Positions 24,608-32,983 of a stretch of DNA of 64,000 nt are shown one piece after another (within the stretch, counting starts at the first letter, position 1; the number at the start of each line of letters is the position of its first letter). This stretch comes from Chryseobacterium ginsenosidimutans (GTDB taxonomy: Bacteria > Bacteroidota > Bacteroidia > Flavobacteriales > Weeksellaceae): NCBI RefSeq assembly GCF_030823405.1, contig NZ_JAUSXC010000001.1:2215001-2279000 (forward strand), read 5' to 3'. The position numbers and the translations under genes are program-made. The notes below the pieces were generated by a model. The model saw nothing but the letters and a program-made list of their open reading frames with translations, did no database searches and was not told where the DNA came from.

Positions 24608-25846
24608 CGTCAGTTCGAGTGTTTTCGCAGCGAAGCGTAGAAAATGTATCGAGAACCAATGAGCTACAGACAGCATATGGATCAAAAATTTCTCGATACG
24701 GTTTTTTCAAAACCTACTCGAAGTGACGACGTCCTTCTACTATATCAAAGTTGCTCCGTCAGTCGCATCGTCAGTTCGAGTGTTTTTCGCAGCGTAGCGG
24801 AGAAAAATGTATCGAGAACGAGTGAATTGTAAACTGCCCATAAATCAAAAACTTCTCGATACGATTTTCAAAACCTACTCGAAGTGACGACGTACTTATA
24901 ACAAAGTTGCTGTGTCAGTCGCATCGTCAGTTCGAGTGTTTTCGCAGCGCAGCGGAGAAAAATGTATCGAGAACAAGTGAATTGTAGACTGCCCATAAAT
25001 CAAAAACTTCTCGATACGATTTTTCAAATCTACTCGAAGTGACGTCTCCGTTTACATTATAGCTAAGTCAGTCGTATCGTCAGTTCGAGTGTTTTTCGCA
25101 GCGCAGCGGAGAAAAATGTATCGAGAACCAGTGAGCCACAGACAGCATATGGATCAAAAACTTCTCGATACGGTTTTTTCAAAACCTACTCGAAGTGACG
25201 TTCGTTCAATCAAAACTTATATACAATTAATCATGCAAACTTCATTTGTCTACATCTTACTTTGTGCCGACAACACCTATTACACCGGTGTAACAGAAAA
25301 TGTATACAAACGTTTTGACGAACATCAGGACGGTAAACATTTTGGTTCTTACACCTTCACAAGACGTCCGTTACAATTAGTATATTTCTGCCAATTTATG
25401 GATATTGAACAAGCGATTGTTTTTGAGAAAAAGATTAAGAAATGGTCGCAGGCAAAAAAATTAGCATTAATTGAAGGAAGGTATGAAGACCTGCCTAATC
25501 TTGCGAAAAAGAATTTTAATAAGTAAATTATTTCTCTTATGAATTATATCCGTCAGTCGAACTCCATCAGTTCGAGTGTTTTTCGCAGCGTAGCGGAGAA
25601 AAATGTATCGAGAACAAATGAACCATAGACATACTATGAATGAAAAACTTCTCGATACGATTTTTTCAAATCTACTCGAAGTGACGTCTCCGTTTACATT
25701 ATAGCTAAGTCAGTCTTATCGTCAGTTCGAGTGTTTTTCGCAACATAGCGCAGAAAAATGTATCGAGAATCGGTGAATGACAAACTCCGGTCGTTGGATC
25801 ACCAACTTCTCGATACGATTTTTTCAAAAATCTACTCGAAGTGACG
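24608..25846. repeat. Six-copy array of ~120-bp inverted-repeat elements
   Basis: Copies lie at 24608-24728, 24769-24889, 24925-25044, 25078-25200, 25565-25686 and 25720-25846. Each begins CGTCAGTTCGAGTG, has an internal hairpin (TTTTTCGCAGCG...GGAGAAAAA), then TGTATCGAGAAC, a variable ~35-bp centre, then TTCTCGATACG and CTACTCGAAGTGACG. The outer and inner edges are inverted repeats of each other, so each unit can fold into a long stem. The 33-40-bp gaps between neighbours are also similar (for example AGCTAAGTCAGTC before copies 4 and 6). Copies 4 and 5 are separated by a GIY-YIG gene. No transposase is present, and unit length rules out CRISPR. The 24571-25232 gap contains nothing else. 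Confidence 0.9.
25233..25526 (+). CDS. Small GIY-YIG nuclease-domain protein inside the repeat array
   Basis: This 97-aa protein is a stand-alone GIY-YIG domain: VYILLCADNTYYTGVT (GIY/YIG strands), the conserved Arg in VYKRFDEH, YTFTRRPLQLVYF, and the IEQAIVFEKKIKKWSQAKK block with the catalytic-type Glu. Such proteins are predicted DNA endonucleases related to UvrC and homing-type nucleases. The ATG at 25233 was chosen because upstream codons read into repeat copy 4. The gene lies exactly where the inter-repeat gap would be, with copies 1-4 upstream and 5-6 downstream on both sides within 40 bp. A link between the nuclease and the repeats is inference. Confidence 0.85.
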   Translation: MQTSFVYILLCADNTYYTGVTENVYKRFDEHQDGKHFGSYTFTRRPLQLVYFCQFMDIEQAIVFEKKIKKWSQAKKLALIEGRYEDLPNLAKKNFNK

Positions 25847-25934
25847 AAAAGATAGACTTTATCAAATAATAACGATCCCTTTCAGTTTCTGAAAGGGATC
25901 GTTATTTAATTAATTTCTGATTAGTAAACTGGAA
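25527..25934. other. 408-bp gap: repeat copies 5-6 and alaS terminator
   Basis: This gap between the GIY-YIG gene and alaS holds repeat copies 5 and 6 (25565-25846) and a long terminator hairpin. No further open frame of interest is seen. Confidence 0.8.
25868..25906. terminator. Long perfect terminator hairpin after alaS
   Basis: An 18-bp perfect stem (AATAACGATCCCTTTCAG with its complement) closes on TTT. It lies 28 bp beyond the alaS stop on the minus strand. Confidence 0.85.
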
Positions 25935-28538
25935 TTAAATATTCAAAGCCTTTTGATACGCATTTTCCAGACCATCAAGATTTTTACCGCCAGCTGTAGC
26001 GAAACCTGGGTTTCCGCCGCCGCCGCCCTGGATTTCTCTTGCTAAATCTTTAATAAGTGCTCCAGCCTGATAAATTCCTGCTAAATCATCGGAAACACCA
26101 ACGGTAATCATTGGTTTTCCGTCTGCATCAGAAAGAATAATCGTTATTGAAGTCGGAATTTCTCTCTTCAACTGGAAGACGATATCTTTTACCGAACCGG
26201 CATCCAAAGAAGTTTTTTTTACCAAAAGTAATTTATCGCCTTTCTGCTCGTAAGCTCCTTTCCAGTCGCTGATTTCGCCTTTTGCTTTTTCTTTTTTCAA
26301 AGATTCAACTTCTGATTTCAATGAAGTGTTTTCTTCGATTAATTTCTCGATAGATCGTACAATATCTTTAGATTTTAATAATTGAGAAAGTTCGGAAACC
26401 TGTTTTTCTAAATTCTTAAAATATTCTTCAGATTTATCTCCTGAAATCGCTTCAATTCTTCTGATTCCCGCAGCAGCAGAACTTTCAGAAGTGATCTTGA
26501 AATGACCTATTTCGCTTGTGTTTTTAACGTGAGTTCCACCGCAAAGTTCCTTCGAACTTCCAAACTGAATCATTCTCACACTATCCCCATATTTTTCCCC
26601 AAACAAAGCCATTGCCCCTTTGTCAATCGCTTCTTTGATAGGGATATTTCTGAATTCCTGTAAGGCAATACTTTCTTTAATCTTGTGGTTAACTTTTTCT
26701 TCAACCAAAGCCAATTCTTCCTCCGTCATTTTATTGAAATGGGAGAAGTCAAAACGCAGATAATCAGGGCCAACGTAAGAACCTTTTTGTTCAACGTGAG
26801 TTCCCAACACTTCTCTCAACGCTTCATGCAATAAGTGAGTTACCGAGTGGTTTGCCTGAGAATTTTTTCTGTCGGTTGCCTCTACTTTAGCATAAAAAAC
26901 GGCACCTGCATCTTTCGGAAGTCCGTTAATTAGTGAAATAATTAATCCGTTTTCCTTTTTTGTTTCTAATACTTCAAAACTTTCAACAGCATTTTCAAGA
27001 ACGCCTTTATCACCAACCTGTCCACCACCTTCCGGGTAGAAAGGGGAGTTGCTCAAGACCACCTGATAAAATTCGCCGTCTTTATTTTCTACTTTTCTGT
27101 ATCTTGTAATATAGGTTTCAGCTTCAATTTGATCGTAACCGACAAACTTTTCTTCTTTTTCTTCCAAGGTTACCCAGTCGTATACTTTTTGAGCAGAATC
27201 AGCCTTTGAACGAATTTTTTGCTTTTTCATTTCGGCTTCAAAACCTTCTTCATCGATTGTCAAGCCTTTTTCTTCTGCAATAATTCTCGTTAAATCATCC
27301 GGGAAACCGTAAGTGTCATATAATTCGAAAACTTCTTCGCTTGGTAAAACTTTAGAATTATTGGAAATTGTTTGCTGAATTAGTTTTTCAACCCTGATTA
27401 AACCGTTTTCAATGGTTCGTAAGAAAGATTCTTCTTCACTTTTAATCACTTCAGTTACCAACGTTCCCTGTTTCTCAAGCTCTGGGAAGAATGTACCCAT
27501 TTGCTCCTGAAGAACGGCAACCAGTTGGAAAAGGAAAGGCTCTTTCATATCCAGGAATCGGTAAGAATAAGAAATTCCTCTTCTTAAAATCCTTCTGATC
27601 ACGTAACCTGCGCCTCCGTTTGAAGGCAACTGTCCGTCTGCAATCGCAAATGAAACCGCTCTGATGTGATCTACCACAACACGGATCGCAATATCTTTTT
27701 CGTTTTCTAAAATCCCTGTGTATTTCTTGCCTGAAAGCTCTTCAACTTTAGCAATTAACGGTGTGAAAACGTCTGTATCATAATTGGAAGATTTTCCTTG
27801 AAGTGCCATACAAAGACGTTCAAAGCCCATTCCTGTATCAACGTGTTGCTGAGGAAGTTTTTCTAGAGATTTGTCCGCTTTTCTATTGAATTCCATGAAA
27901 ACCAAATTCCAGACTTCTACAACCTGAGGATGGTCGTTATTCACCAATTCCAATCCTGAAACTTTAGTTTTTTCTTCCGGAGTTCTCAAGTCAACGTGGA
28001 TTTCTGAACACGGTCCGCACGGTCCGCTTTCACCCATTTCCCAGAAATTATCTTTTTTGTTTCCATTGATAATTCTGTCTTCAGAAATGTGAGATTTCCA
28101 GAAATCATAGGCATCCTGATCTCTCTCAAGGTTTTCCGAAGCGTCTCCTTCAAAAATCGTTACGTACAGGTTTTCTTTCGGAATTCCGAAAACTTCCGTC
28201 AATAGTTCCCAGGCAAAAGCAATAGCATCTTTTTTGAAATAATCACCAAAAGACCAGTTTCCCAACATTTCAAACATGGTGTGGTGATAAGTATCTCTAC
28301 CCACATCATCCAAGTCATTATGCTTCCCTGAAACTCTCAGACATTTCTGTGTATCGGCAATTCTTGGGGCGGTAGGCGTTTTGTATCCTAAGAAAAAATC
28401 TTTGAACTGCGTCATCCCAGAGTTGGAAAACATAAGTGTAGGGTCGTCTTTCAGCACAATTGGCGCCGAAGGAACGATAAGGTGGTCTTTACTTTTAAAA
28501 TAATCTAAAAATTTTTGACGAATCTCTTGTGATGTCAT
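25935..28538 (-). CDS. alaS: Alanyl-tRNA synthetase
   Basis: AlaS charges tRNA-Ala. The 867-aa protein has the class II catalytic core at the N-terminus (SAPIVLKDDPTLMFSNSGMTQF), with the GRDTYHHTMFEMLGNWSFGDYF motif 2 region near residue 80. The editing domain has HSVTHLLHEALR and CGGTHVKNTSEIGHF, the zinc-coordinating His/His/Cys/His set. The C-terminal region (residues about 720-867) has a coiled segment and the GGGGGNPGFATAGG C-Ala motif. A TAAATTTG -7 box (minus, 28578-28585) lies 40 bp upstream. It bounds the right side of the accessory island. Confidence 0.97.
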   Translation of the reverse strand: MTSQEIRQKFLDYFKSKDHLIVPSAPIVLKDDPTLMFSNSGMTQFKDFFLGYKTPTAPRIADTQKCLRVSGKHNDLDDVGRDTYHHTMFEMLGNWSFGDYFKKDAIAFAWELLTEVFGIPKENLYVTIFEGDASENLERDQDAYDFWKSHISEDRIINGNKKDNFWEMGESGPCGPCSEIHVDLRTPEEKTKVSGLELVNNDHPQVVEVWNLVFMEFNRKADKSLEKLPQQHVDTGMGFERLCMALQGKSSNYDTDVFTPLIAKVEELSGKKYTGILENEKDIAIRVVVDHIRAVSFAIADGQLPSNGGAGYVIRRILRRGISYSYRFLDMKEPFLFQLVAVLQEQMGTFFPELEKQGTLVTEVIKSEEESFLRTIENGLIRVEKLIQQTISNNSKVLPSEEVFELYDTYGFPDDLTRIIAEEKGLTIDEEGFEAEMKKQKIRSKADSAQKVYDWVTLEEKEEKFVGYDQIEAETYITRYRKVENKDGEFYQVVLSNSPFYPEGGGQVGDKGVLENAVESFEVLETKKENGLIISLINGLPKDAGAVFYAKVEATDRKNSQANHSVTHLLHEALREVLGTHVEQKGSYVGPDYLRFDFSHFNKMTEEELALVEEKVNHKIKESIALQEFRNIPIKEAIDKGAMALFGEKYGDSVRMIQFGSSKELCGGTHVKNTSEIGHFKITSESSAAAGIRRIEAISGDKSEEYFKNLEKQVSELSQLLKSKDIVRSIEKLIEENTSLKSEVESLKKEKAKGEISDWKGAYEQKGDKLLLVKKTSLDAGSVKDIVFQLKREIPTSITIILSDADGKPMITVGVSDDLAGIYQAGALIKDLAREIQGGGGGNPGFATAGGKNLDGLENAYQKALNI

Positions 28539-28995
28539 ATTATGTATTGCTTTGCTTTAATCAATTTCGATAAGATGCAAATTTAAGATTTTTAAAGTAA
28601 TGTAAAAACATAGTTTTACGTTTTAAGCTATTTGTAGACTCATAGTTTGAATATTGTCATTTCGACAAAGGAGAAATGGATTATTCTCAATCATGTAAAC
28701 TTTCATCACCCAGCTTTCGACCTCCTTTTTTTTGAGTAGCTATTTCCCGCTTTCCGCACTCGCTCATTTATAGTTTTGGCGGGGGCAGAGCCGCCGCCAA
28801 AATTATAAAATGAGCTCAAACAAATGCTACAATCGTGGCTAGGAGAAAAATGCTGTTGAAAACCACCCCGTCAAAAATTCTTAAAGAATTTTCGCCACCC
28901 CTCCAGAGGAAGGGAATTTTCATACTGCAAATTTTCTTGCACTTTCCCGTTTAACTTATTATCTTCGCTACTATCTGAAAAGATAAAGTTTTAAT
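28539..28995. other. 457-bp gap: cluster of dispersed intergenic repeats
   Basis: Between alaS and the sigma factor lie three repeat-like pieces: GTCATTTCGAC...GAGAAAT (28656-28678, a degenerate relative of the TTCGAGT/GAGAA repeats), the long-palindrome element at 28734-28843, and a piece reading AACCACCCCGTC...TTCGCCACCCCTCC (28861-28920) around the palindrome AAAATTCTTAAAGAATTTT. A -7-like box TATCTTCG (28960-28967) for the sigma gene ends the gap. No coding frame is apparent. Confidence 0.6.
28734..28843. repeat. Long-palindrome intergenic element with GC-rich hairpin tip
   Basis: GAGTAGCTATTTCCCGCTTTCCGCACTC leads into an imperfect ~25-bp inverted repeat (GCTCATTT...GGCGGGGGC / GCCGCCGCC...AAATGAGC, 28762-28815) and then GCTACAATCGTGGCTAGG. 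The tip shares the GGCGG-N-GCCGCC core with hairpins at 11909 and 16107. I recall similar elements in other Chryseobacterium genomes but cannot confirm this here. Confidence 0.6.
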
Positions 28996-29558
28996 ATGAC
29001 GAAAAATGAAACTCTGAAAAGCTGGGTACAACAATACTCCGAACCTCTTTTGAGAAGGGCTGTTTATCTGCTTTCGGACAAGGTTGAAGCGGAAGATATT
29101 GTTCAGGAGGCTTTTATTGCTGCTTTTTCGTCTTATGACTCTTTTGAAGAAAAAAGTAAACCTTTAACTTGGCTTTACACGATTCTTAATCATAAGGTTT
29201 CTGATTTTTACCGTAAAAAATATAAATCTGAACCCGAAATCCGACTTGATCATTTTTTGATGAAAGCGGATCATGGAAAGATAAAGATATATTGAATGAT
29301 TGGGATGCCTCCAACAAAGAAACGGAGCTTTTGGATGATGAAAATTTCAATGAAACGTTGGAAGATTGTATCGAAGATTTGCCGTCAAGATGGAAAATTC
29401 CCATAAAAATGTATTATCTTCAAGAAAAAAAAGCACAGGAAGTAAGTCAGGAATTGAATATTTCTACGACTAATCTATGGAAGATTCTTCAAAGGAGTCG
29501 AATGCAGCTTAGAGAATGCCTGGAATTTAACTGGTTTGCAAATACTAATGAATTTTAA
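28996..29558 (+). pseudogene. ECF-type RNA polymerase sigma factor, split by a -1 frameshift at a slippery site
   Basis: The first frame (28996-29295) encodes sigma region 2 (DKVEAEDIVQEAFIAAFSSY) and stops early with HGKIKIY. The -1 frame continues from the T run at 29253 as FDESGSWKDKDILNDWDASN and then region 4 (ISTTNLWKILQRSRMQL), ending at 29558. Joined, the protein is 187 aa, a normal ECF length. The junction is T-TTT-TTG (29253-29259), a canonical X-XXY-YYZ heptamer in the correct phase, so programmed frameshifting, pseudogenisation or a homopolymer sequencing error are all possible. The putative anti-sigma gene starts immediately after the stop codon. Confidence 0.75.
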
Positions 29559-29831
29559 ATGTTAGCTAAAATTATACATATGGTCTTTTTACCATGCAGT
29601 GAAGCGACTTTACTCATGGAAAAACGCAATGCAGAAAACATTTCCTCAAAAGAGGACTGGAAACTTTCTCTGCATTTAAAGATATGTAAATGGTGCAGAG
29701 CTTATAAAGAGAAGCTTGAAATTTTAGATGATATTTTGAAAAGAAAACTTTCTCAGGAAAAAAACATTGAAATTAATGATGCTGAAATTCAATCGTTTAA
29801 AGAAAAAGTAATTAAAAATTTAGATATTTAG
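29559..29831 (+). CDS. Small zinc-finger-like (anti-sigma type) protein
   Basis: This 90-aa protein has HLKICKWCRAY near residue 45, an H-x3-C-x2-C pattern like the zinc-binding anti-sigma (ZAS) motif, plus FLPCSEATLLMEKR near the start. There is no membrane helix. It begins on the base after the sigma-factor stop codon (TAA then ATG), so the two are co-translated. By analogy with ECF/ZAS pairs it probably restrains the sigma factor, perhaps in response to redox stress. The adjacent msrAB gene is a plausible target. Confidence 0.75.
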   Translation: MLAKIIHMVFLPCSEATLLMEKRNAENISSKEDWKLSLHLKICKWCRAYKEKLEILDDILKRKLSQEKNIEINDAEIQSFKEKVIKNLDI

Positions 29832-30201
29832 AAAAGATTCTGTCAGGATTTTGAAATTGTTCCGACTATACTTTTGAAAATAATAAAGTATCAATTCAAA
29901 ATCACTAAAAATGAACGGAACTATCCTAAAAATCAATCCACACAACCGAAGCGACAACTTCTACTGTTACATTTCGTTAGATGGAATTAAAGCTATAATC
30001 ATTTGGCTTGAAACTTTAAATTCCCGATATCAAAATCTAATAAAATTAAAACCATTTTCTAATATTCTTCGTATATATTCATGTAGATAAATTAGGGAAC
30101 GCCCGATGATTCCGATAGAAAGTATCATTGATCAGGCGTGGTATTTAGTCCTAAATTTGCAATAAGAGTTTGCAGATTTTTAATCGAAGAAAGAATTAAA
30201 A
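29832..30201. other. 370-bp gap with one doubtful small frame
   Basis: The gap contains the 59-codon frame at 29911-30090 and the msrAB promoter region (TAAATTTG, 30152-30159). No repeat or RNA structure that I could support is visible. Confidence 0.5.
29911..30090 (+). CDS. Possible small protein, cold-shock-like N-terminus
   Basis: A 59-codon frame starts MNGTILKINPHNRSDNFYCY. The first residues loosely resemble the beta-1 strand of cold-shock-type OB folds (xGTIxxxNP...YxxI), but the rest does not match and the end is hydrophobic and basic. No clear promoter is seen. It may be a decayed remnant or chance. Confidence 0.25.
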   Translation: MNGTILKINPHNRSDNFYCYISLDGIKAIIIWLETLNSRYQNLIKLKPFSNILRIYSCR

Positions 30202-31323
30202 ATGAATAAAAAAATAAAAATGAAAAATATATTAATATTACTCGGAATGATTCTGGGGATAGCAGTTTTTGCTGCAAGTTGTGGAGATTCTAAAAAGAAA
30301 TCAATACAGAATAACAAAGAAAATGAGACCATTATGGACAATAAAAATGTAAAAGAAGTTTATTTTGCAGGAGGATGTTTCTGGGGAACAGAACATTTTT
30401 TTCAACAGGTTCGCGGAGTTGTAGGTACGGAAGTCGGTTATGCTAACGGAAACAAAACAAATCCTACTTATGAGGAAGTTGTAAGTCATACAACCGGTTT
30501 TGCGGAAACAGTAAAAGTGAAATATGATCCTGAACAAGTAGATTTGAAACTTTTAATCGATTTATATTTTAAAACAATTGATCCTACAAGTTTAAACAAA
30601 CAGGGAAATGACAGAGGAGATCAGTACAGAACAGGAATTTATTCTACGGATAAAGCTACGGAAGCTATTATAAAAGAAGAAGTTGCGAAATTGGCTAAAA
30701 ACTATGACAAACCTGTCGTGGTAGAAGCAATTCCTTTGAAAAATTTCTACAAAGCGGAAGATTATCATCAGGATTATCTGGATAAAAATCCGGGAGGATA
30801 TTGTCACATTGAGCCGGGACTTTTTGAAATGGCAAGAAATGCGAACCCACTTCCTAAGAAAGATACAAAAGAAATGAAGTACCAAAAACAGGATAAAGCA
30901 GCTTTGAAAGGGAAATTAACTGCAGAGCAATACAAAGTAACGCAGGAAAATGCAACGGAAATGCCTTACACTAATAAATATGACAAAGAATTTCGTGAAG
31001 GAATTTATGTGGATATTACAACAGGTGAACCGTTATTTATCTCAACTGATAAATTCGAATCTGGTTGTGGATGGCCAAGTTTTTCAAAACCGATTTCTAA
31101 AAAATTGGTTGACGAAAAAGTAGACAAATCAGCAGGAATGACAAGAGTAGAGGTAAGAAGTAAAACGGGAGATGCGCATTTGGGACATGTTTTCAATGAC
31201 GGACCGGCAGATAAAGGAGGTTTACGTTATTGTATCAACAGCGCTTCGCTGAAGTTTGTGCCGAAAGCTGAAATGCAAAAAGAAGGTTACGGAGAATATA
31301 TTTCTCTGTTAGATAAAAGATAA
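30202..31323 (+). CDS. msrAB: Bifunctional methionine sulfoxide reductase MsrA-MsrB lipoprotein
   Basis: This 373-aa envelope protein repairs both S- and R-methionine sulfoxide. A lipoprotein signal ends in AASC27. The MsrA domain (about residues 50-215) has [11 protein letters not shown] with catalytic C59. The MsrB domain (about 225-365) has [24 protein letters not shown] and the catalytic Cys in [11 protein letters not shown]. The zinc-binding CxxC pairs of many MsrBs are not seen. ATG codons at 30202 and 30220 are both possible; either gives a signal peptide. A -7 box (TAAATTTG, 30152-30159) lies upstream. Position beside an ECF/anti-sigma pair suggests oxidative stress control, which is inference. 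Confidence 0.93.
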   Translation: MNKKIKMKNILILLGMILGIAVFAASCGDSKKKSIQNNKENETIMDNKNVKEVYFAGGCFWGTEHFFQQVRGVVGTEVGYANGNKTNPTYEEVVSHTTGFAETVKVKYDPEQVDLKLLIDLYFKTIDPTSLNKQGNDRGDQYRTGIYSTDKATEAIIKEEVAKLAKNYDKPVVVEAIPLKNFYKAEDYHQDYLDKNPGGYCHIEPGLFEMARNANPLPKKDTKEMKYQKQDKAALKGKLTAEQYKVTQENATEMPYTNKYDKEFREGIYVDITTGEPLFISTDKFESGCGWPSFSKPISKKLVDEKVDKSAGMTRVEVRSKTGDAHLGHVFNDGPADKGGLRYCINSASLKFVPKAEMQKEGYGEYISLLDKR

Positions 31324-31350
31324 GTGTATTATTAAGTGAGGTGATTGAAG

Positions 31351-31374
31351 GACTGTCGAAAGGCAGTCTTTTTT
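31351..31374 (+). terminator. Terminator after msrAB
   Basis: GACTGTC pairs with GGCAGTC across a GAAA loop, followed by six T residues. Confidence 0.85.
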
Positions 31375-31376
31375 GT

Positions 31377-32003
31377 TTAATTTAATTGAAATCTTTCTTT
31401 AATACTCAACATTGATATGTTTAAAAATAATAGAAATCCGAAAATGATGTAATAAGTTTGTTTAGGAACATGACTAATAAATGTTTCAGGCTTAATTAAA
31501 TTTAAAGTATTTTTTTCCACATAATATTCACCTCCGACAACGCCTCCGCAAATAGGAGTGTATTCTTCTTCAATTTTATTCGGATCTTTATATTCATGAA
31601 TGGCAAAAAAGTGATTTGTTTTTTCAACGTCAACTCCGTAAGATTCGTGCTTTGCTAATTTCATGGCATCTATTAATGCAACAAAATCCTGATAATTGTT
31701 TTTATCACCAATTACAAACTCAATTCCGGTTTCTTTTTCATTTCTTGCCTGAATTTTCTTCAATTCAGAAACATAATATTGTTGATTTTGAAGTGCTGTG
31801 TTGGGATTTACTATAATTTTTTTATAATTCCAGTTTCGGTAGGGTTCAAAAGAATATTTATAAGTATCTTTTGTTAACTTGGCAGGAAGTCCCAAATCTA
31901 TGACCGTGTATTGCGGATGAACTCTCTGATTTCCATAATACCAAAACAAAATCGGAATCAGCAAAGCACTTATCAGTCCTGGGACATAGTAAATTTTCTT
32001 CAT
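31377..32003 (-). CDS. Two-helix membrane protein of unknown function
   Basis: This 208-aa protein has an N-terminal helix (MKKIYYVPGLISALLIPILF) and a C-terminal helix (YYIIFGFLLFLNISML) with a ~150-residue outward-facing domain between. The start at 32003 was chosen because the longer frame to 32081 would run through the ABC-permease terminator hairpin. It is not recognised. It follows the ABC transporter genes on the same strand but behind a terminator. Confidence 0.65.
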   Translation of the reverse strand: MKKIYYVPGLISALLIPILFWYYGNQRVHPQYTVIDLGLPAKLTKDTYKYSFEPYRNWNYKKIIVNPNTALQNQQYYVSELKKIQARNEKETGIEFVIGDKNNYQDFVALIDAMKLAKHESYGVDVEKTNHFFAIHEYKDPNKIEEEYTPICGGVVGGEYYVEKNTLNLIKPETFISHVPKQTYYIIFGFLLFLNISMLSIKERFQLN

Positions 32004-32046
32004 GGTAATTATTTTATAAGAACCGAATGAAAATTTTAAGCCAAAA

Positions 32047-32078
32047 AATAAAAAAAGTGATCCGAAACCGAACCACTT
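32047..32078 (-). terminator. Terminator after the ABC permease gene
   Basis: On the minus strand AAGTGGTTCG pairs with CGGATCACTT (two G-T wobbles) around GTTT and is followed by a run of seven T residues. Confidence 0.8.
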
Positions 32079-32135
32079 CAAAAAATAATCTGAATATTTT
32101 AGTGTTTGTAATGTTTAATTTTAATTAAGAAATGA

Positions 32136-32981
32136 TTACCAATCTCTTTTTCTTAAGATCCAATATGATCCGAGAATGAAAATAGCACACCAAACCAGAC
32201 AGGCAATCATACTTTCGGTAGGGTAGTGGAATTCATATTTTAAGCCCATCATTTTTGCCATGTTCAGTCTCATCATTGGGTTTGGAATAAGGCTGGACAT
32301 ACTTTCCAACGGTAAAAGGTGTGAGATGAAAAAGTCATTTTGCAGTACTTGATTTCTTTGTTCACCCTGCATTCCGCTTACTTTTGTGAAGACTTCCACA
32401 GCCGATAAAATGCTTTCACCAATCCAGAAAACAAAAAGAGCAAGAAATACAAAAACAGATTTTCTTAATAAAATGGAAAGGAACATCAGGAAACAGAAGA
32501 ATGTAAAAAGTTTTACAAAGTAATTTCCGATGAAGAAAATTTCTTCAAAAACCTTTGCAGAATCTGTTACTTTAGAATATTGATATCCTAAAAACATCGT
32601 GATCGCAAATACAACGATTGTCGAAACAATAGTGAAAATACTTATCGTTAATAATTTTGAAGTGATAAATTCTTTTCTGCTCAATCCATCAATCGTGTTT
32701 TGCTTAAACATTCGGTTGCTGAATTCCTCTGAAATCGAGAATACAATGATTAATCCTAAGAAAATCTTTAGTAAAGCAACAATCCATGTTGTGAAATTCC
32801 AGATTTCCGGAAAATTGTAAATACCTTCTTCTTTAAGATTGATCTTTCCTCCGAAAAGATCAAAATCAATTAATCCAATGAAAAGCAATGCAATAAGAAT
32901 CGCAAAATAAAGTATTGTGAAAACCTTGAATGGTCTGTAATTCAGGTTTTTGTAATATTCTAGTTTTAATAATTTTATCAT
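32136..32981 (-). CDS. ABC transporter permease (ABC-2 type)
   Basis: This 281-aa inner-membrane protein has six hydrophobic segments (for example FTILYFAILIALLFIGLI, IFTIVSTIVVFAITMFLGY and a last one near residues 255-275) in the ABC-2 layout. It starts 2 bp after the ATP-binding protein gene, so the pair forms one transporter. Such pairs export antibiotics, peptides or lipids, or act in signalling. The substrate is unknown. Confidence 0.85.
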   Translation of the reverse strand: MIKLLKLEYYKNLNYRPFKVFTILYFAILIALLFIGLIDFDLFGGKINLKEEGIYNFPEIWNFTTWIVALLKIFLGLIIVFSISEEFSNRMFKQNTIDGLSRKEFITSKLLTISIFTIVSTIVVFAITMFLGYQYSKVTDSAKVFEEIFFIGNYFVKLFTFFCFLMFLSILLRKSVFVFLALFVFWIGESILSAVEVFTKVSGMQGEQRNQVLQNDFFISHLLPLESMSSLIPNPMMRLNMAKMMGLKYEFHYPTESMIACLVWCAIFILGSYWILRKRDW

Positions 32982-32983
32982 GA

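Noticed and set aside
24644..25200. Short reading frames inside the repeats (for example starting MYREPMSYRQ at 24644)
   Set aside because: They follow the repeat sequence and recur in other copies because the repeat does. No homology or promoter.
24608..25846. The array as a CRISPR locus
   Set aside because: Units are about 120 bp with internal inverted repeats, the 33-40-bp gaps are themselves similar to each other, and no cas gene is nearby.
21247..25934. The island as an insertion sequence, prophage or integrative element
   Set aside because: No transposase, integrase, phage structural gene, conjugation gene or clear attachment-site duplication was found.
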